DNA of 64,000 nucleotides from Alienimonas californiensis (lineage in GTDB: Bacteria; Planctomycetota; Planctomycetia; Planctomycetales; Planctomycetaceae). The stretch's first letter is position 1. Every line of letters starts with the position of its first letter. Shown in pieces: positions 48,372-56,855 of the stretch. The position numbers and the translations under genes are program-made. The DNA lies in assembly GCF_007743815.1 (NCBI RefSeq), contig NZ_CP036265.1, positions 308,501-372,500 of the forward strand. The letters are read 5' to 3'. Under the pieces are notes generated by a model that saw only the letters and a list, made by a program, of their open reading frames with translations, did not search any database and was not told where the DNA came from.

Positions 48372-50240
48372 CTACGGCAACGCGTAGCGATCGACCCGGC
48401 GGGCGGCGTACTGGTGAATCCACAGCTCGCGGCCGGCGGGGTCGGTGTGCAGGGAGAGGTACGGCTTGCCGCGGTCCCGCGGCCGGCGGGGCGGGGTGAA
48501 GACGCGGACCGCCCCGCCGGCCCGCGGGGCGAGGAACACGTCCCCGCCGACCGCCGCCGCGACCCATGTCGTGCCGGCGGCGACCGACGCCAAATTATCG
48601 CCCGGCAGCTCCAGCGTGCGGAGCGGTTCGCCGTCCGGGCCGTACAGGTGCGTGCCGGCGTCGTCCTTCAGCGCCAGCCCCCCGTCTGGGAACACCGCCG
48701 GCGCCGGCTGGGTTCCGAGAAACTCGCCGTCCGGGCGGCGGTCGATCGTCCGGGTCCGCCGGCCGTTCGCGGCCAGCAGGCTAACGGTGTCGTGATGGAC
48801 GACCCAGCGTCCGCCGTCCGGCCGAAACAGCCAGGTATTGAGGAACTCCGTCCCCGCCTTCACCCGGCCGACGCGGTCCCCGCCCGGGCCGAAGCGGACG
48901 AACTCCGCACCGTCGTTGCCCTGCTTGAGGTACGTCGCATCATCGGGGCCGAAGGCGAGCTGCGGGAACATGATCCCGCCCTCGAAATCCGCCGGGTCGG
49001 GCGTCAGCACGCGGAGCGGCGCCCCATTCGGGTCGAACACGTGCACCGCCGCGGTGCGGGCGTCGACGACGTGCGGGTTGCCCGTCGGGCCCACCGCCAC
49101 GCCGGCGACCTCCCGCAGCGCCACGGGGTCCGGCAGCGTGCCGAACGCCCGGTCGACGACGCCGTTCTGGTCCAGCCGCAACAGGCAATGGTCCTCGGAG
49201 ACCCACAGCCGCCCGTCGGCCGGGGCCCGCACGACGCTCCCCACGTTGACGGCCCGCCCGTCCGTAAACCGGGGCGTGATCCGCCCCGCCGCCCGGTCGC
49301 CGGCCAGCCGCACCAAGTCGTCGCCGTCTCTCAGGATCCAGCGGTCCTCGCCCCCCTCTTCGATCGGCCCGCCGGCGGACAGCGGGGGCGGAGAATACAA
49401 CGCGTCCCGCCCCAAGGGGCCTTCCAGCCCGATCCATCCGAGGACGCGGCCGTCGGGGGAGAACGTCCACAGATGGCACGCCTCCCACGGCAGACTGACG
49501 GCGCCGACCCGCCCCGCGGCGGACACCGCCACGCTCTCCGGGGAGAACGCCGCCGGCGGGTCGCCCTGCGGCCCCTCGACCCGCCACCGAGCGCCGCCGT
49601 CCGGCCCGCAACGAACGAGCCAATCTCGGTAGCCTTCGACATTATCCCAAGCGACCGCGACAAATCCGCCGTCGCCGGTCCCGTGAATCGCCGAGAGGCC
49701 GGGCTCTGCGAACCCCGTCAGCGGCGTTACGGCGGGCTCGACGGTCGGGTCGATCCGCCACGCCCGGCAGGTCACGGCGGGTTCGTTCCCGTCCGGGTCG
49801 AGGATCCCCCGGCTGGCCGCGACGACCCACCCGTCCCCGCCGGTCCAGGCGACGACGAGGTCCGCCTGTGGAATCTCCGCCAGCCCCTCGGGCGTCACGT
49901 CCAGCAGGGCCTCGTCGCCGTCGCCCGCGGCGGGATCGAACAGCACGAACGCCGGAGTCTCCCGTCCGCCGGCCCGATGCCGGACGAAGCCGATCCGGCC
50001 GCGGTCGTCGACGTCAAACCCGCCCACGTTCCGCACCGGGCCGGGGTCGGGGACGACGCCGAATCTGATCGATCCGAGCGGCTTCAACATGATGGGCTCC
50101 ACGTCCGGTTCCTCGGCGCAATACACGGGTTCGCCCGACAGTGCGCCGCAGAGGGCGAGAACCGCCGCCGCAACGGGCGAGACGTGCGTGGGCGGACAGA
50201 GCATCGACACGGCGGAAGAGGACACGGGACGACAGAGCAT
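48372..50240 (-). CDS. Secreted beta-propeller (NHL-type) protein
   Basis: 622 residues with a probable signal peptide (hydrophobic segment VAAAVLALCGALSG to about residue 42). The rest is strand-rich with repeated 'G-x-x-W-V/L-x-D/A' blades, such as GGFVAVAWDNVEGY, DGRLWVSEDHCLLRLDQNGV, GNPHVVDARTAAVHVFDPNG and GGRWVVHHDTVSLLAANGR. That is the look of NHL/six-bladed propellers that bind ligands or partners in the envelope. No catalytic residues are evident. It is the last minus-strand gene after the AAA ATPase (37 bases apart), so it could belong to the same unit as the radical SAM genes, but this is only positional. Confidence 0.65.
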   Translation of the reverse strand: MLCRPVSSSAVSMLCPPTHVSPVAAAVLALCGALSGEPVYCAEEPDVEPIMLKPLGSIRFGVVPDPGPVRNVGGFDVDDRGRIGFVRHRAGGRETPAFVLFDPAAGDGDEALLDVTPEGLAEIPQADLVVAWTGGDGWVVAASRGILDPDGNEPAVTCRAWRIDPTVEPAVTPLTGFAEPGLSAIHGTGDGGFVAVAWDNVEGYRDWLVRCGPDGGARWRVEGPQGDPPAAFSPESVAVSAAGRVGAVSLPWEACHLWTFSPDGRVLGWIGLEGPLGRDALYSPPPLSAGGPIEEGGEDRWILRDGDDLVRLAGDRAAGRITPRFTDGRAVNVGSVVRAPADGRLWVSEDHCLLRLDQNGVVDRAFGTLPDPVALREVAGVAVGPTGNPHVVDARTAAVHVFDPNGAPLRVLTPDPADFEGGIMFPQLAFGPDDATYLKQGNDGAEFVRFGPGGDRVGRVKAGTEFLNTWLFRPDGGRWVVHHDTVSLLAANGRRTRTIDRRPDGEFLGTQPAPAVFPDGGLALKDDAGTHLYGPDGEPLRTLELPGDNLASVAAGTTWVAAAVGGDVFLAPRAGGAVRVFTPPRRPRDRGKPYLSLHTDPAGRELWIHQYAARRVDRYALP

Positions 50241-50277
50241 GACGCCCCTCCTCCGCCCCCGCGAGACGGCGACCGGC

Positions 50278-51228
50278 TCAGGCGACCGCGTCGCCGGCGC
50301 CCAGCAGGGCGCGGTTCAGCGAGCCGCCGGAGATCAGTAACTCCTCCAGCGCCGCGGCCACGTCCGGCGTCGTGACGTCCAAGCCGTCGCCGGGGCCGGT
50401 GCGTTCCATAGCGAACTGGGTGCTGCGGCGTATCAGCTCCCGCCGGAAGGCCGCGGAGACGCCCTCGGTGCGGCCGGCGGCGTCGGCGACCGTCGCGTCG
50501 CTCACCGTGGCCCCGCGGGCGTACAGGCGGATCAGCTGTTCGCGGCCCTCACGGTCCGGCGGGGGAAACTCGACCGCCTGGTCGATCCGCCCCGGTCGGC
50601 CGGCGAGGGCGCCCTCCAACGCTTCGGGCCGGTTCGTGGTGAGGACGAACAGCACGTCGGCGTCCGGCTTCAGGCCGTCCATATCGTTGAGGAGCTTGTT
50701 GAGCAGCGACTCGCCGCAGGCGTTCCCCATCGACTCCCGGTCGCGGGCGATCAGGTCCGCGTCCTCGATCACCACCAGGCTCGGCGCCAGCAGCCGGGCC
50801 AGGGAAACGTACTGACCCAGCAGGCCGACCTGTTCCTCAGTGACCAGCAGCGTCGTGCAGCCCGGCAACGCCGAGGCGAGGTAGCGGACGGTGTGCGTCT
50901 TGCCGGTGCCCGGCGGGCCGTAGAACAGCAGGCCCTTCTTCGTCGGCAGGCCGGCGGCCCGCAGCCGGGGGCGGTCGGCGGCGAAGCGGAGGACGTTGCG
51001 GTCCAGCAGGTCCAGCGTCGCCGCGGGCAGGATCACCTGCTCCCGCGAGACGGCCGGCAGCGCGTGCACCGTCACCCCGCCGGCGAGGCCCTCGTACTGA
51101 TCGCCGGCCTCCAGCGAGAGCGCCTTGCCCCGGTAGCGCCCGCCACGGCGGACCCGCGCGCCGACCGCGGCCAGAAACTGCTCCGCCGCCGCCCGGCCGG
51201 CCGGCGTCGCCGGGGCCGCCGCCTGCAC
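50278..51228 (-). CDS. AAA+ ATPase downstream of the radical SAM pair
   Basis: 316 residues from a GTG at 51228. The frame stays open up to the stop of the radical SAM gene and offers only rare starts there, so the N-terminus may be longer. The core: GLLFYGPPGTGKTHTVRYLA (Walker A), SLVVIEDADLIARDRESMGN (Walker B), FVLTTNRPEALEGALAGRPG then RIDQAVEFPPPDREGRE (arginine finger area). It is of the classic-clade/BCS1-like small AAA type. It probably unfolds or remodels a partner protein. It lies 75 bases after the STM4011-like gene on the same strand. Confidence 0.8.
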   Translation of the reverse strand: MQAAAPATPAGRAAAEQFLAAVGARVRRGGRYRGKALSLEAGDQYEGLAGGVTVHALPAVSREQVILPAATLDLLDRNVLRFAADRPRLRAAGLPTKKGLLFYGPPGTGKTHTVRYLASALPGCTTLLVTEEQVGLLGQYVSLARLLAPSLVVIEDADLIARDRESMGNACGESLLNKLLNDMDGLKPDADVLFVLTTNRPEALEGALAGRPGRIDQAVEFPPPDREGREQLIRLYARGATVSDATVADAAGRTEGVSAAFRRELIRRSTQFAMERTGPGDGLDVTTPDVAAALEELLISGGSLNRALLGAGDAVA

Positions 51229-51303
51229 CCGCAGGCCCTCGCACCGGCTGTCGCGGCTCGCCGGTTCGATCAGTACCGCGAGTGTTCGGGATAAGGACCG
51301 GCT

Positions 51304-52182
51304 TCAGCGGTTCGGCCAGCCCGCCGGGATGCGTTCCAGCAGGCCGTCGCCGAAGATTTCGTGCAGACCGAGCGGCTCCAGGTGGACGTAGCCGATGTGG
51401 CAGCCGCAGGTCGCGTTGGGGCACGGGGCGCCGGAGCGGCCGGCGGGGAAGGTGCCGTCGTGGAGGTTGCCGATGACCCGGTCCACGAAGTGGCAGCGGC
51501 GCACGTCGCCGGCCGCGTCGACGGTGAAGACGTCCCACCCCGTCCGGCAGGCCCGGCCGCGGCTGGGGTGGTCGGCGAGGTTCGTCGGGAACAGCGGGTC
51601 GATCCGCGTCAGGGCCTCGACCAGGTCCGCGGCGTCGTGGCCGGGTTCGTCCTTCTCGGCGTTCACCCACAGGTAAACGCCCGGCCGCAGCTCGGTCCGC
51701 AGGGTCTCGATCTCGGCCAGATGTTCCCGGCGGCCGACGACGCCCACGCTGTAGCGCACGCCCAGGTCGTCCAGCGTCCGGCAGCGCCGCAGGAACGCCG
51801 CCCGCCCCGCCCTTCCCGGTGAACCGGCCTGGCCGGGGTGGTAGGTGCACCAGAGGGCGGCGGTCGCCGGGTCGGCGTCGGCGAGCCACCGCGGGTCGAC
51901 CGACAGGTTCGTCTGCACCGCGACCCGGCGGACGTGCGGCAGGTTCGACAGGAACGTCACCGCCTCCCGGTACCACTTGCGGACCAGCGCCTCGCCCCAG
52001 GGGGTGAACAGAATCGCGATTTCGTCGTCGGTGCGGCCGGCGATCCACTCCACGAACCGGTCCAGCCCGGCCCGGTCGGACGCCAGCTCCTCCGGGGACT
52101 CCCAGTGCTTGGCGAAGGGGCAGTACGGGCAGTCGTAATTGCAGCTCGACAGCGTGCCGCGGTAGAGGAACGACAGGTTCAC
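51304..52182 (-). CDS. STM4011-family radical SAM protein
   Basis: 292 residues. The [4Fe-4S]-binding motif C-x3-C-x2-C is at the N-terminus (Cys14, Cys18, Cys21 in SSCNYDCPYCPFAKHW), with ILFTPWGEALVRKWYREAV and SVGVVGRREHLAEIE typical of the STM4011 group. The C-terminus has extra cysteines (CRTGW, RRCHFV, APCPNATCGCHIGY) that could hold a second cluster, as in SPASM-type enzymes. STM4011 occurs in Salmonella next to STM4012-4015 and is of unknown function. Its start overlaps the stop of the STM4012-like gene by four bases, so the two radical SAM enzymes are made together. Confidence 0.85.
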   Translation of the reverse strand: MNLSFLYRGTLSSCNYDCPYCPFAKHWESPEELASDRAGLDRFVEWIAGRTDDEIAILFTPWGEALVRKWYREAVTFLSNLPHVRRVAVQTNLSVDPRWLADADPATAALWCTYHPGQAGSPGRAGRAAFLRRCRTLDDLGVRYSVGVVGRREHLAEIETLRTELRPGVYLWVNAEKDEPGHDAADLVEALTRIDPLFPTNLADHPSRGRACRTGWDVFTVDAAGDVRRCHFVDRVIGNLHDGTFPAGRSGAPCPNATCGCHIGYVHLEPLGLHEIFGDGLLERIPAGWPNR

Positions 52183-53525
52183 CGCACCGGCCCCCCCGCC
52201 ATTAATTCATTAACCTGCGGGGAATAAAGCCACGGTCCGATCGCGTCGGAGCGTTCCAGCCCCGCGGCCGTCGGTTTGAGCCGGTCGCCGTCCCACGCGG
52301 CCAGGCCGCGGTCGGTCAGTTCGACTAATTGCGGCAGGTCGGCGAGGGGTTCGGAGTGGAACCGGCGGCGGTAGGCGGCGGCGTCCAGTCCGCCGCTCTG
52401 CAAGAGGCCCTGGAGCACGAACCGGCGACGGCGGTCGTCCGGGGCGAGGCGGTGGCCGTGCCGGGCGGCGGCGAAGTCGGCGGGATCGCGGTGGACGTAG
52501 TCGGTGAGGATCGCCCGCACGCCGGCCCGGCCGACGGCGTACTCGGTCGAATAGTGCAGCGCCCCGGCGTAGGACCGGGCCCCGCAGCCGAGGCCGACCA
52601 TCCCGTCCGACTGGCAGTCGTACGCCGGCCCGACGTCGGCCCCGTCGGCGGCCCGCTTGGCGAACATCCGCAGCGAATGCTGTTCGTAACCCTCCCCCAG
52701 CAGCCGTTCGCGGGCGGCTCGGTAGGCGTCTAATCGTCCGTCGTTCGGTTCGACGTGGGTCCTGCCCAGCCCGGTCAACTCCCGCACGTAGAGCGGGTAG
52801 AGGTAGATCTCCTCCGCCCCGGTTTCGATCGCCTGCCCCACCGATCGCAGCCACGAGGCGAGCGACTGCCCGGGCGTGCCGTAGATCAGGTCGAGGTTGA
52901 GCACGGGGAACCCGGCGTCGCGGACGTGCTCGATCGCCCGCCGCACCTCCGCCGTGCGTTGCGGCCGGCCGAGCCGCTTCGCCTCCGCCTCGTCGAAGGA
53001 CTGCACGCCGAGGCTGAGCCGGTCCACGCCCCACGCCCGCAACAGGTTCGCCTTTTCCGCGGTCAGCGTCGCCGGGGAGGCCTCGCAGGAGGCCGGCAGC
53101 GCCCCGGCGTCCGTCCCCAGCACGCCGGAGAGCAATTCGAGCAGTTCGGCCAGTTCCCGCTCGTCCAGATAGGTCGGCGTCCCCCCGCCGAGGGCGACGC
53201 GGGCGAAGCGGGCGTCCGGCAGGGCCTCGCGGACGGCGGCCGCCTCGGCCCGCAGCGCCCGCAGGTAGGGGGCGACGAGGTCGGCGCCGCTGTTCGCCAG
53301 CGTGAACAGGTTGCAGAACCCGCACCGCACCTCGCAGAACGGCAGGTGGGCGTACAGGAACAGCCCGTCCCGCCGCTCCCCCGCCCACGCCTCCGCCAAC
53401 GGGACCGGCGGGTTGAGCGTCCGATACGCCGACTTGTGCGGATAGCTGTAGGCGTACCCGACGAAGGGGTTCGCCGCGTCCAGCGGGTGCGGCGAGTCGG
53501 GCTCGTTCGGGGGACTCTGCGTCAT
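52179..53525 (-). CDS. STM4012-family radical SAM protein (HemN-like)
   Basis: 448 residues. FLYAHLPFCEVRCGFCNLFT carries the C-x3-C-x2-C cluster site (Cys64, Cys68, Cys71). The pattern VALGGGTPTYLDERELAEL, SLGVQSFDEAEAKRLGRPQR, LDLIYGTPGQSLASWLRSV and YLYPLYVRELTGLGR is that of the oxygen-independent coproporphyrinogen oxidase (HemN/HemW) superfamily. STM4012 members are a side branch linked by gene neighbourhood to STM4011 and STM4013-4015. Which substrate it acts on is unknown; a role in heme synthesis is unlikely given the setting. The gene overlaps STM4011 (ATGA). Confidence 0.85.
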   Translation of the reverse strand: MTQSPPNEPDSPHPLDAANPFVGYAYSYPHKSAYRTLNPPVPLAEAWAGERRDGLFLYAHLPFCEVRCGFCNLFTLANSGADLVAPYLRALRAEAAAVREALPDARFARVALGGGTPTYLDERELAELLELLSGVLGTDAGALPASCEASPATLTAEKANLLRAWGVDRLSLGVQSFDEAEAKRLGRPQRTAEVRRAIEHVRDAGFPVLNLDLIYGTPGQSLASWLRSVGQAIETGAEEIYLYPLYVRELTGLGRTHVEPNDGRLDAYRAARERLLGEGYEQHSLRMFAKRAADGADVGPAYDCQSDGMVGLGCGARSYAGALHYSTEYAVGRAGVRAILTDYVHRDPADFAAARHGHRLAPDDRRRRFVLQGLLQSGGLDAAAYRRRFHSEPLADLPQLVELTDRGLAAWDGDRLKPTAAGLERSDAIGPWLYSPQVNELMAGGPVR

Positions 53526-53652
53526 CTTGAAGGAGCCTCGCCGCCTCCAAGCTTCTGGGACCGATCAAGGCGGGTCCGGAGCCGCCGTCGATCAGAAACG
53601 ATTGTCGACCGGGGCGTCGAAACTACTCGTCGTCGTAGTCGTCGACAACCGG

Positions 53653-54222
53653 TCAGGGAACGGCAGAACGCCGAGGTGAACGGGGTTTCGCCCCGCTCTC
53701 GAACAGCGTTCTCACGACCGGGATCGGCAGGTAAAGCTTCCGCGGCTGGTCGGCGAGCGGTTCGAATCCGTAGGCCCGATAGAACCGTACGGCCGAGTCG
53801 TCGATCGCGTCGACTTCCACCGCCCTCACGCCCATCGCCAGCGAAAGGCGATAAATGCGCCGAAGGGCGTGGAGCAGGAGGTCCCGGCCGAACGCTTGGC
53901 CTTGCAAGGTCTGATCGACGGCCAACCGGCCGATCAGGACGACGGGGACGTCCACCATCGGCAGCCCCTTCCCCTGATCCTCCGTCAGCGCCTCATGCAG
54001 GACAGTATGGGGCGAAAGGGCATAGTAACCCCGCACCGCCCGCTCCCCGTCCTTCACCAACACCAACGTGCGGGAGAAGCCCTTCTTCTCCCATTGGCTC
54101 ATCTTGTTTTTGAGCCAGTCGTTCAACGACGGCACGCCGCAGTCGAAGGCGGAACGATCGTGGTCCGCCTTCTTGAACGGCCGGATCTTCCACGGAAACG
54201 GTTCGTTGGTATCGTCACTCAT
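53653..54222 (-). CDS. GNAT acetyltransferase toxin (TacT-like)
   Basis: 189 residues from ATG 54222, whose first bases overlap the antitoxin stop (ATGAGTGA). It opens with IRPFKKADHDRSAFDCGVPS then LNDWLKNK and has VVLIGRLAVDQTLQGQAFGR, the acetyl-CoA loop (Q-x-x-G-x-A/G), and FYRAYGFEPLADQPRKLYLP. This is the pattern of TacT/AtaT GNAT toxins, which acetylate the amino group of aminoacyl-tRNA and stop translation. It sits with its DUF1778 partner as a two-gene unit inside the STM401x region. Confidence 0.85.
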   Translation of the reverse strand: MSDDTNEPFPWKIRPFKKADHDRSAFDCGVPSLNDWLKNKMSQWEKKGFSRTLVLVKDGERAVRGYYALSPHTVLHEALTEDQGKGLPMVDVPVVLIGRLAVDQTLQGQAFGRDLLLHALRRIYRLSLAMGVRAVEVDAIDDSAVRFYRAYGFEPLADQPRKLYLPIPVVRTLFESGAKPRSPRRSAVP

Positions 54223-54502
54223 CGGTCCCGTACCGCCGCTCGAACGCGCGGGCGGCGGCGGCCAACTTCGCGTTCGGTTCCGCCGCCTCATCGTCGACGA
54301 TCGACCGGAACAGATCCCGGTCCCGATTCGTCAGGCGGGTGACGCTTTCTTCAGCCTTTACTTCCTTCGACCGGCGAAGCAGGGTCGTGACGGTGAAGTC
54401 GCTGACGGACTGGCCGAGCAGTGCTGCGGCGTCGGCAATCTCGTCCTTGATCGACTGATCGAGACGCACGCTCAAGCGGGCGTCCGTCGGGGCGGCGGGC
54501 AT
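54215..54502 (-). CDS. DUF1778 ribbon-helix-helix antitoxin (TacA-like)
   Basis: 95 residues. The N-terminal DARLSVRLDQSIKDEIADAA with LLGQSVSDFTVTTLLRRS is a ribbon-helix-helix DNA-binding unit of the DUF1778/TacA family. The C-terminal helix (NAKLAAAARAFERRYG) would wrap the toxin. It is encoded first and overlaps the toxin by eight bases, the normal order for this type II toxin-antitoxin class. It should repress its own promoter in the 112-base gap upstream (54503-54614). Confidence 0.85.
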   Translation of the reverse strand: MPAAPTDARLSVRLDQSIKDEIADAAALLGQSVSDFTVTTLLRRSKEVKAEESVTRLTNRDRDLFRSIVDDEAAEPNAKLAAAARAFERRYGTDE

Positions 54503-54614
54503 GGGAACCTCCGAACGGGATGGGGCGAACCACTGTCGCGTTCATCCTATCGACCACTGGTGGCAGTTTGCCACACGAGACCTTCGGCGTAAAAAAGGGA
54601 TCGGGCGGAGGAGT

Positions 54615-55478
54615 TCAGAAAGCGTTCGGTCTGACTTCCGCCGTCTCCAGCAGGAACTCCGCATACGGCACCGTCCAGACCACCTCGTGGGCCAGCCGGT
54701 GGCCGGCGAAGCCGTCCTCGCCGTAGGCGGTGCCGTGGTCGGAGCAGAGCACGCACAGCGCCCCGCCGCGGATCCGCAGGGCGTCGAACAGCGGCGGCAG
54801 GCAGCGGTCGACGTAGGCCAGCGCCGCCGCCTGCGTGGCCGGGGAGTCCGCCGTCGCCCCCGGCGTGAACAGGCAGTTCGGCTGGTGGATCGCGGAGACG
54901 TTCAGAAACAGCAGCGCCCTCCGGTCCGGCGGCGTCTCGGCCAGCAGACGGCAGGCGAGGCGGACCTGCTCCGCGGTGGAGTCCGGCCCCGTCACCCCCA
55001 TCGCCTCGGTCCAGTAGCTTTCCTCAAACAACCCCGGCAGCGTCCGGCACAGCGGGGTTTGTTTATTGAAGAACCCGACCCCGCCGACGCAGAGCGTGCG
55101 GTAGCCGCGGGCGGCGAGGGCTTCGACCCAAGTCGGCTCGTCATGCACGAAAGTGCGGGGGCCGGTCGTCGCGCTGCCGGCGAACCGGGCCGCGAACAGC
55201 CGCTCGTGCGGCCGCCCTCCCTCGGAAACAGGTTCTGCGGGCGTCGGTAGGAAGCCGGCGAAGAAGGCGTGGTGGGCGGCGAGGGTGAAGCTGCCCGGCG
55301 TGTGCCGCCGCTCCCACCGCCCGCCCGGCAGCAGCGCGGTCAGATTGGGGGTGAGTCCGTCGGCGAGGGCGCCCGCGGCCACGTCGTACCGCAGCGTGTC
55401 GAGCGTGACGAACAGCACGTCCCGCCGGCCGATCTCGGCGTTGGCGTCGAGCGGCGTCCCTTCCCCCGCCCCGCTCAC
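54615..55478 (-). CDS. STM4013/SEN3800-family hydrolase (alkaline-phosphatase fold)
   Basis: 287 residues from the GTG at 55478, which overlaps the stop of the preceding gene (GTGA). The protein begins with RRDVLFVTLDTLRYDVA, where the sulfatase/phosphodiesterase superfamily has its metal-binding Asp and nucleophile Thr/Ser. It ends with the second metal site CSDHGTAYGEDGFAGHRLAH. This is the STM4013 pattern: a short, cytoplasmic sulfatase-like enzyme with no signal peptide. It could hydrolyse a phosphate or sulfate ester, or act as a phosphoglycerol-type transferase; the substrate is unknown. The upstream partner carries a DUF6745-like end. Confidence 0.85.
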   Translation of the reverse strand: MSGAGEGTPLDANAEIGRRDVLFVTLDTLRYDVAAGALADGLTPNLTALLPGGRWERRHTPGSFTLAAHHAFFAGFLPTPAEPVSEGGRPHERLFAARFAGSATTGPRTFVHDEPTWVEALAARGYRTLCVGGVGFFNKQTPLCRTLPGLFEESYWTEAMGVTGPDSTAEQVRLACRLLAETPPDRRALLFLNVSAIHQPNCLFTPGATADSPATQAAALAYVDRCLPPLFDALRIRGGALCVLCSDHGTAYGEDGFAGHRLAHEVVWTVPYAEFLLETAEVRPNAF

Positions 55479-56332
55479 GTTTCCACCAGCGGGGCGTACT
55501 GCGACGGGTCGTCGAAGCCGGCGGTCCAGGCGATCGCCTGCCGGCAGGTCTTCGTGTCGGGCGGGACCCGCAGGACGTATTGGCCGCCGGTGGAGGGGCA
55601 GCGGACGGCGACGACCACCAGCGGCTCGTCGTCCGCCAGATCGACCCGCAGCAGGCGGCGTTCGCCGCCGGGGTCGCTGTCGGTATCCAGCACCTTGGGG
55701 TCGGCCTCGGCGACGAAGCGGTCGAAGCCGATCCGCTCCATCTTCACCCGCCGCAGTTCCGCGTTCGGCTCGGCGAGAGCCTCCGCGGCGGTGATTTCGT
55801 CGGGGCGGAAGGCGATCCGCTCGTCCACCGTCACCCCCCGCCACCGCAGCCCCACGCTCGCCAGCGAGGCCGGCAGGCCTGTCAGGTTCGTCCCGCCCAC
55901 GTCGATCCACGAGGTGACCTGCAACCCCTCCGGCAGCCCCCGGATCCCCACGCACCCGGCCAGGTCGAGTTGGGCCACGGTCCCCAGCCAGGGCGGCACG
56001 CTGCGGAACCCGAGGCAGTCCCGCATGCGCAGCCGGCCGACGGAGACCTCCCCCGCCTGCGGCCACTCCTCCAACTGGCCGCAGCCGGTCAGGTCGAGGA
56101 ACGAGGCTGAAAGTCCCTCCGGCAACCGTTCCAGCGACGTGCAGCCGGACAGGTCGATCGAGCCGGCCCGCAAGCCCTCGGGCAACCGCTCCAGCCGCAC
56201 GCAGTCCCGCAGGATCAGGGCGTAGCGCACCGTGAGGCCCGGCGGTAACTCGTCGACGTCCGACCCGGCCAGATCGACGGAGCGATAGGTTTCGCCGGCC
56301 CGCAGGGCGGCGGGGGAGGTGACGGCCTGCAT
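55475..56332 (-). CDS. Leucine-rich-repeat-like protein with a DUF6745-type C-terminal domain
   Basis: 285 residues. The first 165 are regular repeats of about 20-21 residues with the form 'L-P-E-G-L-x-x-x-x-L-D-L-S/T-G-C-x-x-L', for example DLSGCTSLERLPEGLSASFL then DLTGCGQLEEWP and DLAGCVGIRGLPEGL. The last 120 residues (FRPDEITAAEALAEPNAELR, RVKMERIGFDRFV, then AEADPKVLDTDSD and VAVRCPSTGGQYVLRVPPDT) match the DUF6745-type unit often attached to such repeats. It overlaps the STM4013 gene (GTGA) and follows the small protein gene by 52 bases. A binding or sorting role in the same pathway is likely; nothing is known experimentally. Confidence 0.75.
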   Translation of the reverse strand: MQAVTSPAALRAGETYRSVDLAGSDVDELPPGLTVRYALILRDCVRLERLPEGLRAGSIDLSGCTSLERLPEGLSASFLDLTGCGQLEEWPQAGEVSVGRLRMRDCLGFRSVPPWLGTVAQLDLAGCVGIRGLPEGLQVTSWIDVGGTNLTGLPASLASVGLRWRGVTVDERIAFRPDEITAAEALAEPNAELRRVKMERIGFDRFVAEADPKVLDTDSDPGGERRLLRVDLADDEPLVVVAVRCPSTGGQYVLRVPPDTKTCRQAIAWTAGFDDPSQYAPLVET

Positions 56333-56384
56333 CGGCGCTCTCGGCCGGGGGAACGGGAGAGGAACTCGGGGGTCGCCGCGGCGG

Positions 56385-56684
56385 TCAGTCGATCACGCGC
56401 CGGATCCGCTCCGGCGAGTACTCCCGCTGAATCCACGACCGGTACAGCCCCGGCCCCAGTTCAATCGGCCCGTGTTCCTCATGGACCAGCGTGGCCTGCT
56501 CGCCGGTGACGTGGAGGTATAGGTCGCCGCCGGGCGCGGAAAACAGTTCCGCCACGCCCCGCTCGCGGATCCGGTGGCAGTGGCCGGTCGATTCGCCGCG
56601 GGCCAGCGTGACGTGCGGCAGCTTCCGCACGCCGTCCGGCAAGGCCTCGACCGCTTGTAGAAAGACGTCCCCGTGCCGCCACAT
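56385..56684 (-). CDS. Small partner protein of the DUF6745/repeat protein
   Basis: 99 residues from ATG 56684. The pattern reads GDVFLQAVEALPDGVRKLPH, VTLARGESTGHCHRI, LYLHVTGEQATLVHEEHGPI and SWIQREYSPERIRRVID. I recall this compact beta-rich family ('GDVLI...GEVTGHAH...HEEH..I.LP.G.Y...QREY.PE') as a regular neighbour of DUF6745 proteins in many bacteria. The conserved His pair (GHCHRI) and HEEH suggest a metal site. It is the first gene of the minus-strand unit and faces the STM4015 gene across the shared promoter region. Function unknown. Confidence 0.72.
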   Translation of the reverse strand: MWRHGDVFLQAVEALPDGVRKLPHVTLARGESTGHCHRIRERGVAELFSAPGGDLYLHVTGEQATLVHEEHGPIELGPGLYRSWIQREYSPERIRRVID

Positions 56685-56855
56685 GACGTCGCTCCGTAGG
56701 AGTTCGTGCGGGAGTTGGTCGCACGCCGCCGCTCGACGGCGCACGTGAACGAGTGTACCGTGGCCGTTCGCGGCCGCAACGCCGATCGTATCGGCGGATT
56801 TGGATTTCTGCAGTTCCCCCTGTTCACCCACAGTTTCCCCAGCGGAGCGTGAGCC
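56685..56855. promoter_or_regulatory. Divergent promoter region of the STM401x cluster
   Basis: 171 bases separate the small-protein gene (minus) and the STM4015 gene (plus), so both halves of the cluster are probably started here. A palindrome CGCCGAT-CGT-ATCGGCG lies at 56780-56796, a possible site for one regulator acting on both sides. GGAG at 56843-56846 precedes the STM4015 start at 56856. Confidence 0.4.

Noticed and set aside
48414..50375. Plus-strand frame of 653 codons opposite the beta-propeller gene
   Set aside because: Arg/Pro/His-rich sequence with no pattern, and the minus strand shows signal peptide and propeller blades.
52755..54113. Plus-strand frame of 452 codons opposite the STM4012 gene
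   Set aside because: Shadow of the real minus-strand gene: it continues without change of character through the intergenic gap and the toxin gene.
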